The translations under genes were made by a program, and so were the position numbers. The notes under the pieces are model-generated. The model was not told the origin of the DNA, ran no database searches, and saw nothing but the letters and a program-made list of their open reading frames with translations. A stretch of DNA of 64,000 bases from Qipengyuania pelagi (GTDB lineage Bacteria > Pseudomonadota > Alphaproteobacteria > Sphingomonadales > Sphingomonadaceae), in NCBI RefSeq assembly GCF_009827295.1, contig NZ_WTYD01000001.1, positions 2,094,001 to 2,158,000 on the forward strand, given 5' to 3'. Shown piece by piece: positions 30,625 through 38,804 of this stretch (the first letter of the stretch is position 1; every line of letters starts with the position of its first letter).

Positions 30625-32019
30625 TCAAAGCGGTCGCAGGGTGATCTTCAATCCGTCCTTGGGCTGCGGGATCGGCCAGGCCTGCCATTCGGGCTCGTAA
30701 CCGGAGGCGACCTCGATCCGATAGCGGGTCAGCATCTGCGCCATCAGGATCTTGATCTGCATATAGGCGAAGTGGAGACCGAGGCACATATGCGCGCCGC
30801 CGCCGAAGGGCACCCAGGCGTATTTGTGCCGCGCCTTAGCCGCCTCGGGCGTGAAGCGCATGGGATCGAACCGGTCCGGCTCGGGCCAGTGGTCCTCCAT
30901 ATGGTGGACGAGGTGCGGATTGATCCCCACCCGTGCGCCCGCCGGGATCGTGTAGCCTCCGTAATCGAATCTCCTCAACGCGCGGCGCGGAATGCTCGGC
31001 ACTGGCGGGATCATCCGCAGCGCTTCCTTGAATGCCATCTCGGTCAGTTCGGGCTTGGCGAGGTTCTCGTAGGCCAGATCGCCGCCATCATTGGTGATCG
31101 CGCGCAATTCCTCGCGCAATCTCTCCTGCCAGTCGGGGTTCTTCGCCAGCAGATGCACCAGCGACGTCGCGCTCGACGTGATGGTGTCGTGCGCCGCCAT
31201 CATCAGGAAGTTCATGTGGTCGACCACCGCTTCGACGCTCATCAGGCTGCCGTCTTCGAATTCGGCGGTGGCGAACTGGCTGAACATGTCCTGCCCGCCT
31301 CCTTCGGCCCGCCGCCGCTTGGTCTCGCGGGTGAAATAATCGACGAGGAAGGCGCGGCCATCGACACCCTTCTTCATCTTCGTGAAGGGCAGCGGGCGGC
31401 GCACCGGCGCGATCGAGGCCTGCACCATGTCAACAAAGGCCTGGTTGATCCGGTCCGCTTCCGGCCCGAACGGCAGGCCGATGAAGCTGTCCGCCGCCAG
31501 ATCGAGCGTCAACTGCTTGATCGCGGGATAGAAGCGCATCTCCCGCCCCGAACTAGAGGCACCCCATTCCTCCATCCGCGCGGAAATCCCGCGATTGAGG
31601 CTGTCCGCGTAATGGCGCATCGGGCCGGGCTTGAACGCGATCGACAGGGCGCGGCGATCGGCGCGGTGATGGTCGAAATCGAGCAGCATCAGCCCGCCGG
31701 GGAACAGGCGATGCAGCACCGGGCTCCACCCCTGATCGCTGGAAAAGATCTTCGCGCGGTCGAACAGCATCAGCTCGTTCGCCTCCGCCCCGATCAGCGC
31801 GACGTGCCAGCCGCCCATGGTGTGGACCTTGTAGACCGGGCCATAGGTCTCATACATCCGCCGCGCGAAAGCGTGCGGATCGGCGAGCTGGTTGAAGGTG
31901 TGCCCGACCAGCGGCCAGCCCTTTTCGCCCGGAATATGGTCGAGCGCGCCGTCCGGCGTCGGATCGCGCCAGCTCTGCGGCGTGAAGTTGACCGGTTCGT
32001 GTGGTGCAAGACTGGCCAT
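30625..32019 (-). CDS. cytochrome P450
   Basis: 464 aa. The I-helix oxygen-activation motif is AAHDTI, the K-helix KEALRM (E-x-x-R), and the haem loop WVPFGGGAHMCLG with the Cys ligand. The N-terminus (LDHIPGEKGWPLVGHTFNQL) has the P-G-x-x-G-x-P-x-x-G proline hinge, and no membrane anchor is seen, so it is probably cytosolic. Start ATG 32019. A perfect 16-bp palindrome (32036-32051) lies 17 bases upstream. It follows hemH on the same strand. Redox partners are not adjacent and the substrate is unknown; the I-helix His before Asp-Thr is unusual for bacterial P450s but occurs in CYP51-like sequences. Confidence 0.92.
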   Translation of the reverse strand: MASLAPHEPVNFTPQSWRDPTPDGALDHIPGEKGWPLVGHTFNQLADPHAFARRMYETYGPVYKVHTMGGWHVALIGAEANELMLFDRAKIFSSDQGWSPVLHRLFPGGLMLLDFDHHRADRRALSIAFKPGPMRHYADSLNRGISARMEEWGASSSGREMRFYPAIKQLTLDLAADSFIGLPFGPEADRINQAFVDMVQASIAPVRRPLPFTKMKKGVDGRAFLVDYFTRETKRRRAEGGGQDMFSQFATAEFEDGSLMSVEAVVDHMNFLMMAAHDTITSSATSLVHLLAKNPDWQERLREELRAITNDGGDLAYENLAKPELTEMAFKEALRMIPPVPSIPRRALRRFDYGGYTIPAGARVGINPHLVHHMEDHWPEPDRFDPMRFTPEAAKARHKYAWVPFGGGAHMCLGLHFAYMQIKILMAQMLTRYRIEVASGYEPEWQAWPIPQPKDGLKITLRPL

Positions 32020-32035
32020 GGCTCTCTCCGAACTA

Positions 32036-32051
32036 CTTACACCGGTGTAAG
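32036..32051. promoter_or_regulatory. 16-bp perfect palindrome, putative TetR-type operator of the P450 gene
   Basis: CTTACACCGGTGTAAG is a perfect dyad 17 bases upstream of the P450 ATG, in the 38-base gap after hemH. The TTACACC/GGTGTAA arms resemble operators of TetR-family regulators of lipid and xenobiotic P450s. No TetR gene is in the window, so the regulator would act from elsewhere. Confidence 0.6.
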
Positions 32052-32057
32052 CACCTC

Positions 32058-33086
32058 TCAGCCGGGAATCCACCCCGCCAGTTCCCGCCGCAGCAGCCCT
32101 TCGAGCATGGTCATCCCGGCATCCGAAGTGTTGAGGCAGGACAAAGCGGCGAAATGCTCTCCGCCCGCCTCCCTGAACTGATCGCGCCCCTGCATCGCCA
32201 GCTCCTCGAGCGTTTCGAGGCAATCGGCGGAGAAGCCCGGCGCGGCGATGGCGATACGTTTGGTCCCCCTCGCGCCCTCTTCGGCCAGCACCGTATCGGT
32301 CGCCGGTTCGAGCCATTTCGCCCGCCCGAAGCGCGACTGGAAGGTGGTGCGAAACCGCAAATTCGGCCGGTTCATCCGCGCTTCCAGCAGCCGCGCGGTC
32401 TTCTGGCAGTGGCAGTGATAGGGATCTCCCAGATGCAATGTCCGCTCCGGCATCCCGTGAAAGCTGAGCATCAAAAGCTCGGGTTTGAAATCGAGCGCAT
32501 CGAGCTGGCGCGTGAGGTCTTGTGCAAGCGCGTCGATATAGAGCGGGTCGTCGTGATAGGGCGGCAGCGTGCGAAGGCTCGGCTGCCAGCGCATTTTCGA
32601 CAGGGTTTCCCCCGCCTTGTCCACAACCGTCGCGGTCGTCGCCGCGCAATATTGCGGGTAGAGCGGGGCCAGGAGAATGCGCTCGCACCCCGCATCCTTC
32701 ATGGCGGTCAAGCGCTCCGGGATAGACGGATTGCCATACCGCATGGCCCAGTCGACCATGACGTCTTCACCCAATCGCGCCTGCATCTTCTCGGCCTGCG
32801 CCTTGGTGATCGCGGCGAGCGGCGAGCCGTCCTCGGTCCATACCTGTTGGTAGGCGTGGGCGCTTTTCTTCGGGCGGGTGTTGAGGATGATGCCGCGCAG
32901 GATCGGCTGCCAGGCGATGGCAGGGATTTCGACCACGCGCCGGTCCGACAGGAACTCGCCGAGATAGCGCTTCACCGATTTCGCGTCGGCCCCATCGGGC
33001 GTGCCGAGATTGACGATCAGCACGCCGACCCCGCCCGATCTGACGGAAGGATGGTCGGCGGGGATGGTTTGGATCTGCCAGGTCAT
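32058..33086 (-). CDS. hemH: ferrochelatase
   Basis: 342 aa. It inserts Fe2+ into protoporphyrin IX, the last step of haem synthesis. Motifs: VGVLIVNLGTPDGADAKSVK, RRVVEIP, PLYPQYCAATTATV, LLMLSFHGMPERTLHLGDPY (catalytic His), FQSRFGRAKWLEPAT and IAAPGFSADCLETLEE. It is nine bases downstream of the molybdopterin dehydrogenase gene and upstream of the P450 on the same strand. The haem-consuming P450 directly after hemH is a sensible pairing but may be coincidental. Confidence 0.95.
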   Translation of the reverse strand: MTWQIQTIPADHPSVRSGGVGVLIVNLGTPDGADAKSVKRYLGEFLSDRRVVEIPAIAWQPILRGIILNTRPKKSAHAYQQVWTEDGSPLAAITKAQAEKMQARLGEDVMVDWAMRYGNPSIPERLTAMKDAGCERILLAPLYPQYCAATTATVVDKAGETLSKMRWQPSLRTLPPYHDDPLYIDALAQDLTRQLDALDFKPELLMLSFHGMPERTLHLGDPYHCHCQKTARLLEARMNRPNLRFRTTFQSRFGRAKWLEPATDTVLAEEGARGTKRIAIAAPGFSADCLETLEELAMQGRDQFREAGGEHFAALSCLNTSDAGMTMLEGLLRRELAGWIPG

Positions 33087-33095
33087 GGCGTCGCT

Positions 33096-35399
33096 CTAGA
33101 GCCCTTCGGACAGCAGCGGAAGCCGCCGGAAGCGCAGCCGGGTCGCCGCGTGCAGCGCATTGGCGATGGCCGGTGGGGCGACCGCGACGCTCAATTCGCC
33201 CGGATCGAAGGGAGTCTCCTCGCTGGCGATGAAATCGACGCGAACATCCGGCGTGTCTGCCAGCATCGGCAACATCAGACCGGCCATGCGCCGTGGTTCG
33301 GGCATCCCGTCGCGATAGGTCGCGCTCGATCCGGTGGCGAGCGACAGGCCGAAGACCAGCCCGCCCTCGATCTGCTGGCGAGCGAGGTCGAGATTGGGAA
33401 TGCGCCCGATATCCGCGACCGCCGACAAGCGATCGACGCGCACCCCGCCCTCGCCCAGCCGCGCCTGCGCGACGCACGCGATGAGGCCGTGCGCGAGTCT
33501 ATCGCCTTGGCCGAACGCCATGCGGATCAACGCCAGTCCCTGCGCAGTGCCTTCCACGCCCCCGTCCCACTCGCCCAGCCGCGCCGCCGCGCGCAGGACC
33601 ACGGCGGCCCGCGCGTCCTGCCCCAGCAGCGACAGGCGATAAAGCAGCGGATCGCGCTGGGCGATCTCGGCCAGTTCGTCGATGAAGCATTCGGTCGCGA
33701 AGCCGGTATAGACGGCGGCATTCCCACGCATCCGGGCGGTGGGAAGGCCGATCGTCACCGGCACATGATCGACCACGACATTGGGGATCGCATAGGGCGG
33801 GACGGCCCCTTCGCAGGCGAGCGGATCGGCCTCGCCCGCCGCGCCCTCGATCGCGGCTTCGATGGTGCGATCCTCGAACAGGCGCGCTCCGAATTCGCGC
33901 GCGGTGGCGGGCATGGCCAGCTTTGCCCGCCAGGCGATGGGCTGGCGGTCCGCATTCGGATCGAGCCGGGCGCTGAGTGCGATCGAAACGGGCGTGCGCG
34001 GCGGCACGGCCTTGAACTCCTCGCCGCGCGGCCAGGTCAGCTGGACCGGGCGGCCCAGATCGCGCGCGATCAGCGCCGCCTCGATCGCATGAGTGGTTTC
34101 CAACCGCGCATCGAAGCTGCCGCCCGCCGCCATGGGATAGAGCGTCACGTCCCGCTCCGACAGGCCGAGCGCCTTGGCGGCAGCGCGGCGCGCGGCGGAG
34201 GGGGCCTGGCTGGCGATCCATAATTGCAACCGCCCGTCGCGATAGAGCGCGGTGGTGGATGCGGTCTCAAGTCCCCCATGGAGCGCGGGCGCGATGTCGT
34301 ACCGGCGCGTCAGGGTCGGGGTGGCCATCGCCTCGGGATCGCCCAGCGATAGGATGCGCTGCGCCTCGCCGCGCGCGATGCCCTCGTCCAGCGCGGCCTC
34401 CACCGCCTCGCTTTCGATCCCGCCGGGACCGGCGAAACGCGGCCGAAGGACATCGAGCGCACGGTCCGCCTTCCACCAGCTGTCCGCCACCGCCGCGAGC
34501 CAGTATCTGGAGCGCACCAGCGCCACCAGCCCGAGATCACGCGCAGCATCCTCCTCGAAGCCGACCAGTTCGCGCAAGCCCCAGGCGCCATGCCGGATCG
34601 AGGCGTGCACCATGCCCGACAGGCGGATATCGCCCGCAAATGGGTAGCTGCCATCGACCTTGGCGGGAAGGTCCAGTCGGGGATAGGCACTGTTTGCCGG
34701 CACGTCGCCCGGTAGCACCTCCTCCATCGGCGCCTGCGGCCTTAGCGGCGGGGGATCGGGCGGGGTCATCCGCGCAGCGTCCGCCGCCAGCTCGCCGAAA
34801 CGGGCGCGCCGCTCGCCATGCGTCACGATCCCGTTCGCGACCTCGCATTCCTCCCAGGCGACGGCCCACCTCTCCGCCGCCGCCATCGCCAGCATCGCCC
34901 GCGCCGCGGCGCCCGCCGCGCGGCAGTCGTTCTCGAATGCGGCCAAAGTGGTGCCGTCCGCCGTCGCGGCAAAGGGTTCGGAACGGGCGAAGCGTTCGGT
35001 GAGGATACTCTCGGGATCGTCGGCCAGAGCGGGAAGGGCGGACCACAGCGGCGCCCACTTCGCCGCCAGTGGGATGTTCGCCTGCGCGCCATTCGGCGGC
35101 ACCGGAGCGACCGCGATCTGGCCCCAGGCTGCGCCCATCTCCATCGCCACGATCTGCGGCAGCAGCGTGGTGACACCCTGCCCCATTTCGAGCTGCGGGA
35201 CGGCGACCGTGACCACCCCGTCCTCGCCCACGGTGAGCCAGGCGCCGAACGCGTATTCGGTCGAATTGGGCTCAAGCGCGCCGGGATAGCGGCGTGGCCA
35301 GAGCGACCAGGCCAGCAGCAAACCCCCACCCGCCGCCGCCCCTGCCATGAGGCCGCGGCGCGTGACGGGGAGGCCGCTCAACCGTTCGCGGCCAGCCAT
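33096..35399 (-). CDS. xanthine dehydrogenase-family molybdopterin subunit (IorB/aldehyde-dehydrogenase type)
   Basis: 767 aa. A Tat-like leader (TRRGLMAGAAAGGGLLLAWS) suggests export as a folded protein. Cofactor-contact motifs follow: LEMGQGVTTLLPQIVAMEMG, YPMAAGGSFDARLETTHAIE, AKVDGSYPFAGDIRLSGMVH and the C-terminal GELSVAVAPPAIANALHAATRLR with the catalytic Glu region. Homologues are the large subunits of isoquinoline 1-oxidoreductase-like enzymes. These normally need a small [2Fe-2S] subunit encoded next door; none is present here. Its first 22 bases overlap the end of apbC. Confidence 0.85.
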   Translation of the reverse strand: MAGRERLSGLPVTRRGLMAGAAAGGGLLLAWSLWPRRYPGALEPNSTEYAFGAWLTVGEDGVVTVAVPQLEMGQGVTTLLPQIVAMEMGAAWGQIAVAPVPPNGAQANIPLAAKWAPLWSALPALADDPESILTERFARSEPFAATADGTTLAAFENDCRAAGAAARAMLAMAAAERWAVAWEECEVANGIVTHGERRARFGELAADAARMTPPDPPPLRPQAPMEEVLPGDVPANSAYPRLDLPAKVDGSYPFAGDIRLSGMVHASIRHGAWGLRELVGFEEDAARDLGLVALVRSRYWLAAVADSWWKADRALDVLRPRFAGPGGIESEAVEAALDEGIARGEAQRILSLGDPEAMATPTLTRRYDIAPALHGGLETASTTALYRDGRLQLWIASQAPSAARRAAAKALGLSERDVTLYPMAAGGSFDARLETTHAIEAALIARDLGRPVQLTWPRGEEFKAVPPRTPVSIALSARLDPNADRQPIAWRAKLAMPATAREFGARLFEDRTIEAAIEGAAGEADPLACEGAVPPYAIPNVVVDHVPVTIGLPTARMRGNAAVYTGFATECFIDELAEIAQRDPLLYRLSLLGQDARAAVVLRAAARLGEWDGGVEGTAQGLALIRMAFGQGDRLAHGLIACVAQARLGEGGVRVDRLSAVADIGRIPNLDLARQQIEGGLVFGLSLATGSSATYRDGMPEPRRMAGLMLPMLADTPDVRVDFIASEETPFDPGELSVAVAPPAIANALHAATRLRFRRLPLLSEGL

Positions 35400-36352
35400 C
35401 GGGACAGCTTTTCGGCGATGGCGGCAAAGGATTTGGCGTGAATGCCGTCACCCGCCGCCGGGGGATCGCCCGCATCCCCGCCCTCGCGGATTTCGAGCGC
35501 CAGCGGAATGCGGCCAAGGAAGGGCAGGTCCAGCTTGGTCGCCGCCGCTTCCACGCCGCCCGCACCGAACGGATCGGACACTTCGCCGCAATGCGGGCAG
35601 ACATAGCCCGCCATGTTCTCGACCAGACCGATCACCGGCACGCTCGCCTGGTCGAACAGATGGCCCGCGCGCACCGCGTCGATCAGGGCGAGATCCTGCG
35701 GGGTCGAGACCAGCACCGCGCCCGCAGGCTTGAATTTCTGTAACATCGTCAGCTGCACGTCGCCCGTGCCCGGCGGGAGATCGACGATCAGGATATCGGT
35801 CTCGCCCCAGTGGGCGTCGATCAGCTGCGACAGGGCATTGCCCGCCATCGGCCCGCGCCAGGCGATCGCCTGCCCCGGCTTGGCGAGGTGGCCCATCGAA
35901 AGGACGGGCACGCCGAAGCGGCTTTCGACGGGGATCAGCTTGCTGTCCCTCGCCTCGGGCTTCGCATCCCGCGTGTCGAGGATCAGCGGCTGCGAGGGAC
36001 CGTAGATGTCGGCATCGACCAGCCCGACCTTGTGCCCTGCGCGCTTCAGGGCGATCGCCAGATTGGCGGCGAGCGTCGATTTGCCGACCCCGCCCTTGCC
36101 CGATCCCACCGCGATGATGCGGCGCGCGGTGCGCTGGGCGGTCTGAATCACCCGCACCTCGTCGACATCGGCGCGGGGCGACAGCGCAGCCTTGAGGTCG
36201 GCTTCGATCCGCGCGCGCTCGTCCGTGTCGAGGCCGGCGACGTCCAGCACGATCATCGCGCGCCCCTTGACGATGCGGGCCGACTGGATGCGGCCTTCGA
36301 GCGAGGCGGCCAGAGCTTCGGGAAGCGATGCGACGATATCGGGTTCGGCCAT
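35378..36352 (-). CDS. apbC: Mrp/ApbC-type iron-sulfur cluster carrier
   Basis: 324 aa. The N-terminal MIP18/DUF59-like part (DIVASLPEALAASLEGRIQS) is followed by the P-loop RRIIAVGSGKGGVGKSTLAA with the deviant Walker A of MinD/Mrp proteins. DADIYGPSQP, DILIVDLPPGTGD and the cluster-binding CPHC (YVCPHCGEV) complete the set. It binds and transfers Fe-S clusters and hydrolyses ATP. It is the first gene of the apbC-molybdopterin dehydrogenase-hemH(-P450) string. An Fe-S carrier next to a dehydrogenase that needs an Fe-S partner is suggestive. Confidence 0.95.
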   Translation of the reverse strand: MAEPDIVASLPEALAASLEGRIQSARIVKGRAMIVLDVAGLDTDERARIEADLKAALSPRADVDEVRVIQTAQRTARRIIAVGSGKGGVGKSTLAANLAIALKRAGHKVGLVDADIYGPSQPLILDTRDAKPEARDSKLIPVESRFGVPVLSMGHLAKPGQAIAWRGPMAGNALSQLIDAHWGETDILIVDLPPGTGDVQLTMLQKFKPAGAVLVSTPQDLALIDAVRAGHLFDQASVPVIGLVENMAGYVCPHCGEVSDPFGAGGVEAAATKLDLPFLGRIPLALEIREGGDAGDPPAAGDGIHAKSFAAIAEKLSRWLAANG

Positions 36353-36466
36353 GGCGCAGCGCCGTGTAGCATCGAAAACCGCGGCACAAGCCTTGAAATT
36401 CGAAGCAACCCTTGAATTTCGCGCCGAAGCCCTGTTTTTCCGCCGCGCGATACCTATAACACGAGG

Positions 36467-37723
36467 ATGCGACTTTTGGACGGGTTCGGCGACAGGATCA
36501 GGCTGGCGATGGCTGGCAAGAACAACCCTTGGGGCAAGCCCCCGGGCAAGGGTGGAGGTGGCTCCGGCGATGGATCGGATGGCGGCGGAGACGAGCCGGC
36601 TTCGGACGCGCCGTCCGGCGACAAGTCGCGCGGCCCCCGCAATCCCTGGTTGCCGTCAGGATCGGGTAATGGCACCGGCGAGACCGGCCAGCGCCCCGGA
36701 TCGCGCCGTCCCGCCAATATCGAGGACATCTTCAAGAACCGCGGCCCCGAAGGCCCGCGTCGGCGCAGCGGCGGGCCGGGTGGCCCCGGCGGCCCCAATT
36801 TCCGCATCCCCCAGCGGCCGAACGGGAAAAGCTGGCTGCCGCTGATCATCGGCGGCTTCGTCGCGCTCTATCTCGCCGCGACCAGCTTTCATCTCGTCGG
36901 TCCGCAGGAAAAGGCGGTCGTCAAGACGCTCGGCGCTTACACAAGAATGCTCGATTCCGGCCTCAAGGTCACTGCGCCCTGGCCAATCGAAACGGTCGAG
37001 ATCGAGGACGTGGAGGGTGTGCGCGCCGTCCAAGTGCCTGAAAACCGGGCGCAGGCGAAATTGATCCTGACGGGCGACCAGAACCTCGTCGACCTGTCCT
37101 ATATCGTGCGCTGGAACATCAAGGATCTGGCGGGCTTCAAATTCAGCCTCGCCGATCCGATCGAGACCGTGCGCGAAGTGGCCGAAGCCGCCATGCGCGC
37201 CTCGGTCGCGGAAAAGACGCTGGACGAGACGTTCTCGGGCCAGGGCCGCGCCGAAATCGAACAGGATGTGCGCGAGCGGATGCAGCGCACGCTCGATGCC
37301 TATAATGCCGGGATCACCGTGATCGGCGTCGAAATCGACAAGGCCGATCCGCCCGCCGACGTCGTGGACGCTTTCCGCGATGTGTCGGTCGCCGAACAGA
37401 ACGCCGATGCGGCCCGCAACCAGGCGCGCGGCTATGCCCAGCAGGTGCTGGCACAGGCAGAAGGTGAAGCCGAAGCGTTTGACAAGGTGTACGAGCAATA
37501 TCGCCTCGCCCCCGAAGTGACGCGCCAGCGCCTCTATTACGAAACCATGGAACGCGTGCTGAGCCAAACCGACAAGACCATCGTCGAGACCGACGGGGTG
37601 CAGACCTATCTCCCGCTGCCCGAAGTCAATCGGCGCCGCAGCGGAAACGGCGTGGGTCCGGTGGCACCGCCATCCGCCCCATCGCAATCCAGTGGGCCGC
37701 AAGCCAATACGGGAGGGCAGTGA
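36467..37723 (+). CDS. hflK: FtsH protease modulator HflK
   Basis: 418 aa from ATG 36467; ATG 36509 (MAGKNNPWGKPPGKGG) is a good alternative. A Gly/Pro-rich cytosolic N-terminus is followed by one transmembrane helix (SWLPLIIGGFVALYLAATSF) and the SPFH/band-7 domain (EKAVVKTLGAYTRMLDSGLK, FKFSLADPIETVREVAEAAM, VIGVEIDKADPPADVVDAFR, EAEAFDKVYEQYRLAPEVTR). HflK and HflC form a cage around FtsH in the inner membrane. HflC starts one base after the HflK stop, so the pair is coupled. Confidence 0.93.
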   Translation: MRLLDGFGDRIRLAMAGKNNPWGKPPGKGGGGSGDGSDGGGDEPASDAPSGDKSRGPRNPWLPSGSGNGTGETGQRPGSRRPANIEDIFKNRGPEGPRRRSGGPGGPGGPNFRIPQRPNGKSWLPLIIGGFVALYLAATSFHLVGPQEKAVVKTLGAYTRMLDSGLKVTAPWPIETVEIEDVEGVRAVQVPENRAQAKLILTGDQNLVDLSYIVRWNIKDLAGFKFSLADPIETVREVAEAAMRASVAEKTLDETFSGQGRAEIEQDVRERMQRTLDAYNAGITVIGVEIDKADPPADVVDAFRDVSVAEQNADAARNQARGYAQQVLAQAEGEAEAFDKVYEQYRLAPEVTRQRLYYETMERVLSQTDKTIVETDGVQTYLPLPEVNRRRSGNGVGPVAPPSAPSQSSGPQANTGGQ

Positions 37724-37724
37724 C

Positions 37725-38576
37725 ATGACCCGTCTGTGGAACAATCATCGCACCGGCGTCCTGATCGGTCTCGCCGTCCTGCTGATCCTCTTCTTCGCAA
37801 GCGCCTTCGTGGTCGGCGAGGAAGAACAGGCCGTCGTCATCCGCACGGGTAATCCGGTTGGCACGGTCAACACGCCCGGCGGCGATGTCGGCGCCGGACT
37901 GCGGTTCAAGGTGCCCTTCATCGAAAGCGTGCGCATGGTCGACAAGCGCCTGCTCGACCTCGAAATGACCGACGAGGAAGTGCTGTCGAACGATCAGCAG
38001 CGCCTCTTGGTCAACGCCTATGCGCGCTTCCGCATCGTCGATCCGGTCCGCATGGTGGAACGCGCCGGGACCACCGATGGCGTGCGCGTCGCGCTCGAGC
38101 CGATCCTCAATTCGGTCCTGCGCCAGGAATTGGGCCGCCGCACCTTCCAAGCCATGCTGACCGCCGAACGCGGATCGGCGCTCGCCAATGTGCGCGCCAA
38201 TCTCGATCGGCAGGCGCGGCAATACGGGGCTCAGGTCGTCGACGTGCAGATCAAGCGTACCGACCTGCCCGATGGCGCGCCGCTGCAATCCGCCTTCCGC
38301 CGCATGGAATCGGACCGCGAGCGCGAGGCGCGCACCATCCGCGCCCAGGGCGGCCGCGACGCGCGGATCATCCGCGCCGAAGCCGATGCGGAATCGGCCC
38401 GCATCTATGCCGAAGCCTTCGGCAAGGATGCGAGCTTCTACGATTTCTACCGCGCCATGCAGAGCTACGATTCGACCTTCAGCGCGGCTCGCGAGGGCGA
38501 GGGGCCGAAGGGCGACAGCAGCATCATCCTGTCACCGGACAACGAATATCTGCGCCAGTTCCGGGGCCAGCGTTGA
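37725..38576 (+). CDS. hflC: FtsH protease modulator HflC
   Basis: 283 aa. One N-terminal transmembrane helix (GVLIGLAVLLILFFASAFVV) precedes the SPFH domain: EEEQAVVIRTGNPVGTVNTP, SNDQQRLLVNAYARFRIVDP, VDVQIKRTDLPDGAPLQSAF, MESDREREARTIRAQGGRDA and AESARIYAEAFGKDASFYDF. It partners HflK. It starts at ATG 37725, one base after the hflK stop, with GGGAGG upstream. A 228-base GC-rich gap separates it from degP, which is probably in the same envelope-stress regulon or operon, as in related genomes. Confidence 0.93.
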   Translation: MTRLWNNHRTGVLIGLAVLLILFFASAFVVGEEEQAVVIRTGNPVGTVNTPGGDVGAGLRFKVPFIESVRMVDKRLLDLEMTDEEVLSNDQQRLLVNAYARFRIVDPVRMVERAGTTDGVRVALEPILNSVLRQELGRRTFQAMLTAERGSALANVRANLDRQARQYGAQVVDVQIKRTDLPDGAPLQSAFRRMESDREREARTIRAQGGRDARIIRAEADAESARIYAEAFGKDASFYDFYRAMQSYDSTFSAAREGEGPKGDSSIILSPDNEYLRQFRGQR

Positions 38577-38804
38577 GGGGAGTCGACGCTGGACGGCCCG
38601 CGTTTTGCGTTGGTCGAACGGGGGCCCGCGAGGCAGTCGGTATTCAATCGCGGTTAAGCGCCCCGGGCCTGTAAACGGGCCAACTCGGCGCCGGTCCCGG
38701 CAATCGGAGGGAGCGCGGGGAAATAGGGACGGGGGAAGGACATCTGGGCCACGCGGCGCGTTGTCGCTCCGTTCGGTCACAGCCAGTTGAAGGAAGAAGA
38801 GGAC

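Noticed and set aside
32001..34223. 740-codon plus-strand frame opposite hemH and the molybdopterin gene
   Set aside because: Arg/His-rich antisense artefact; the minus-strand proteins carry full family motifs.
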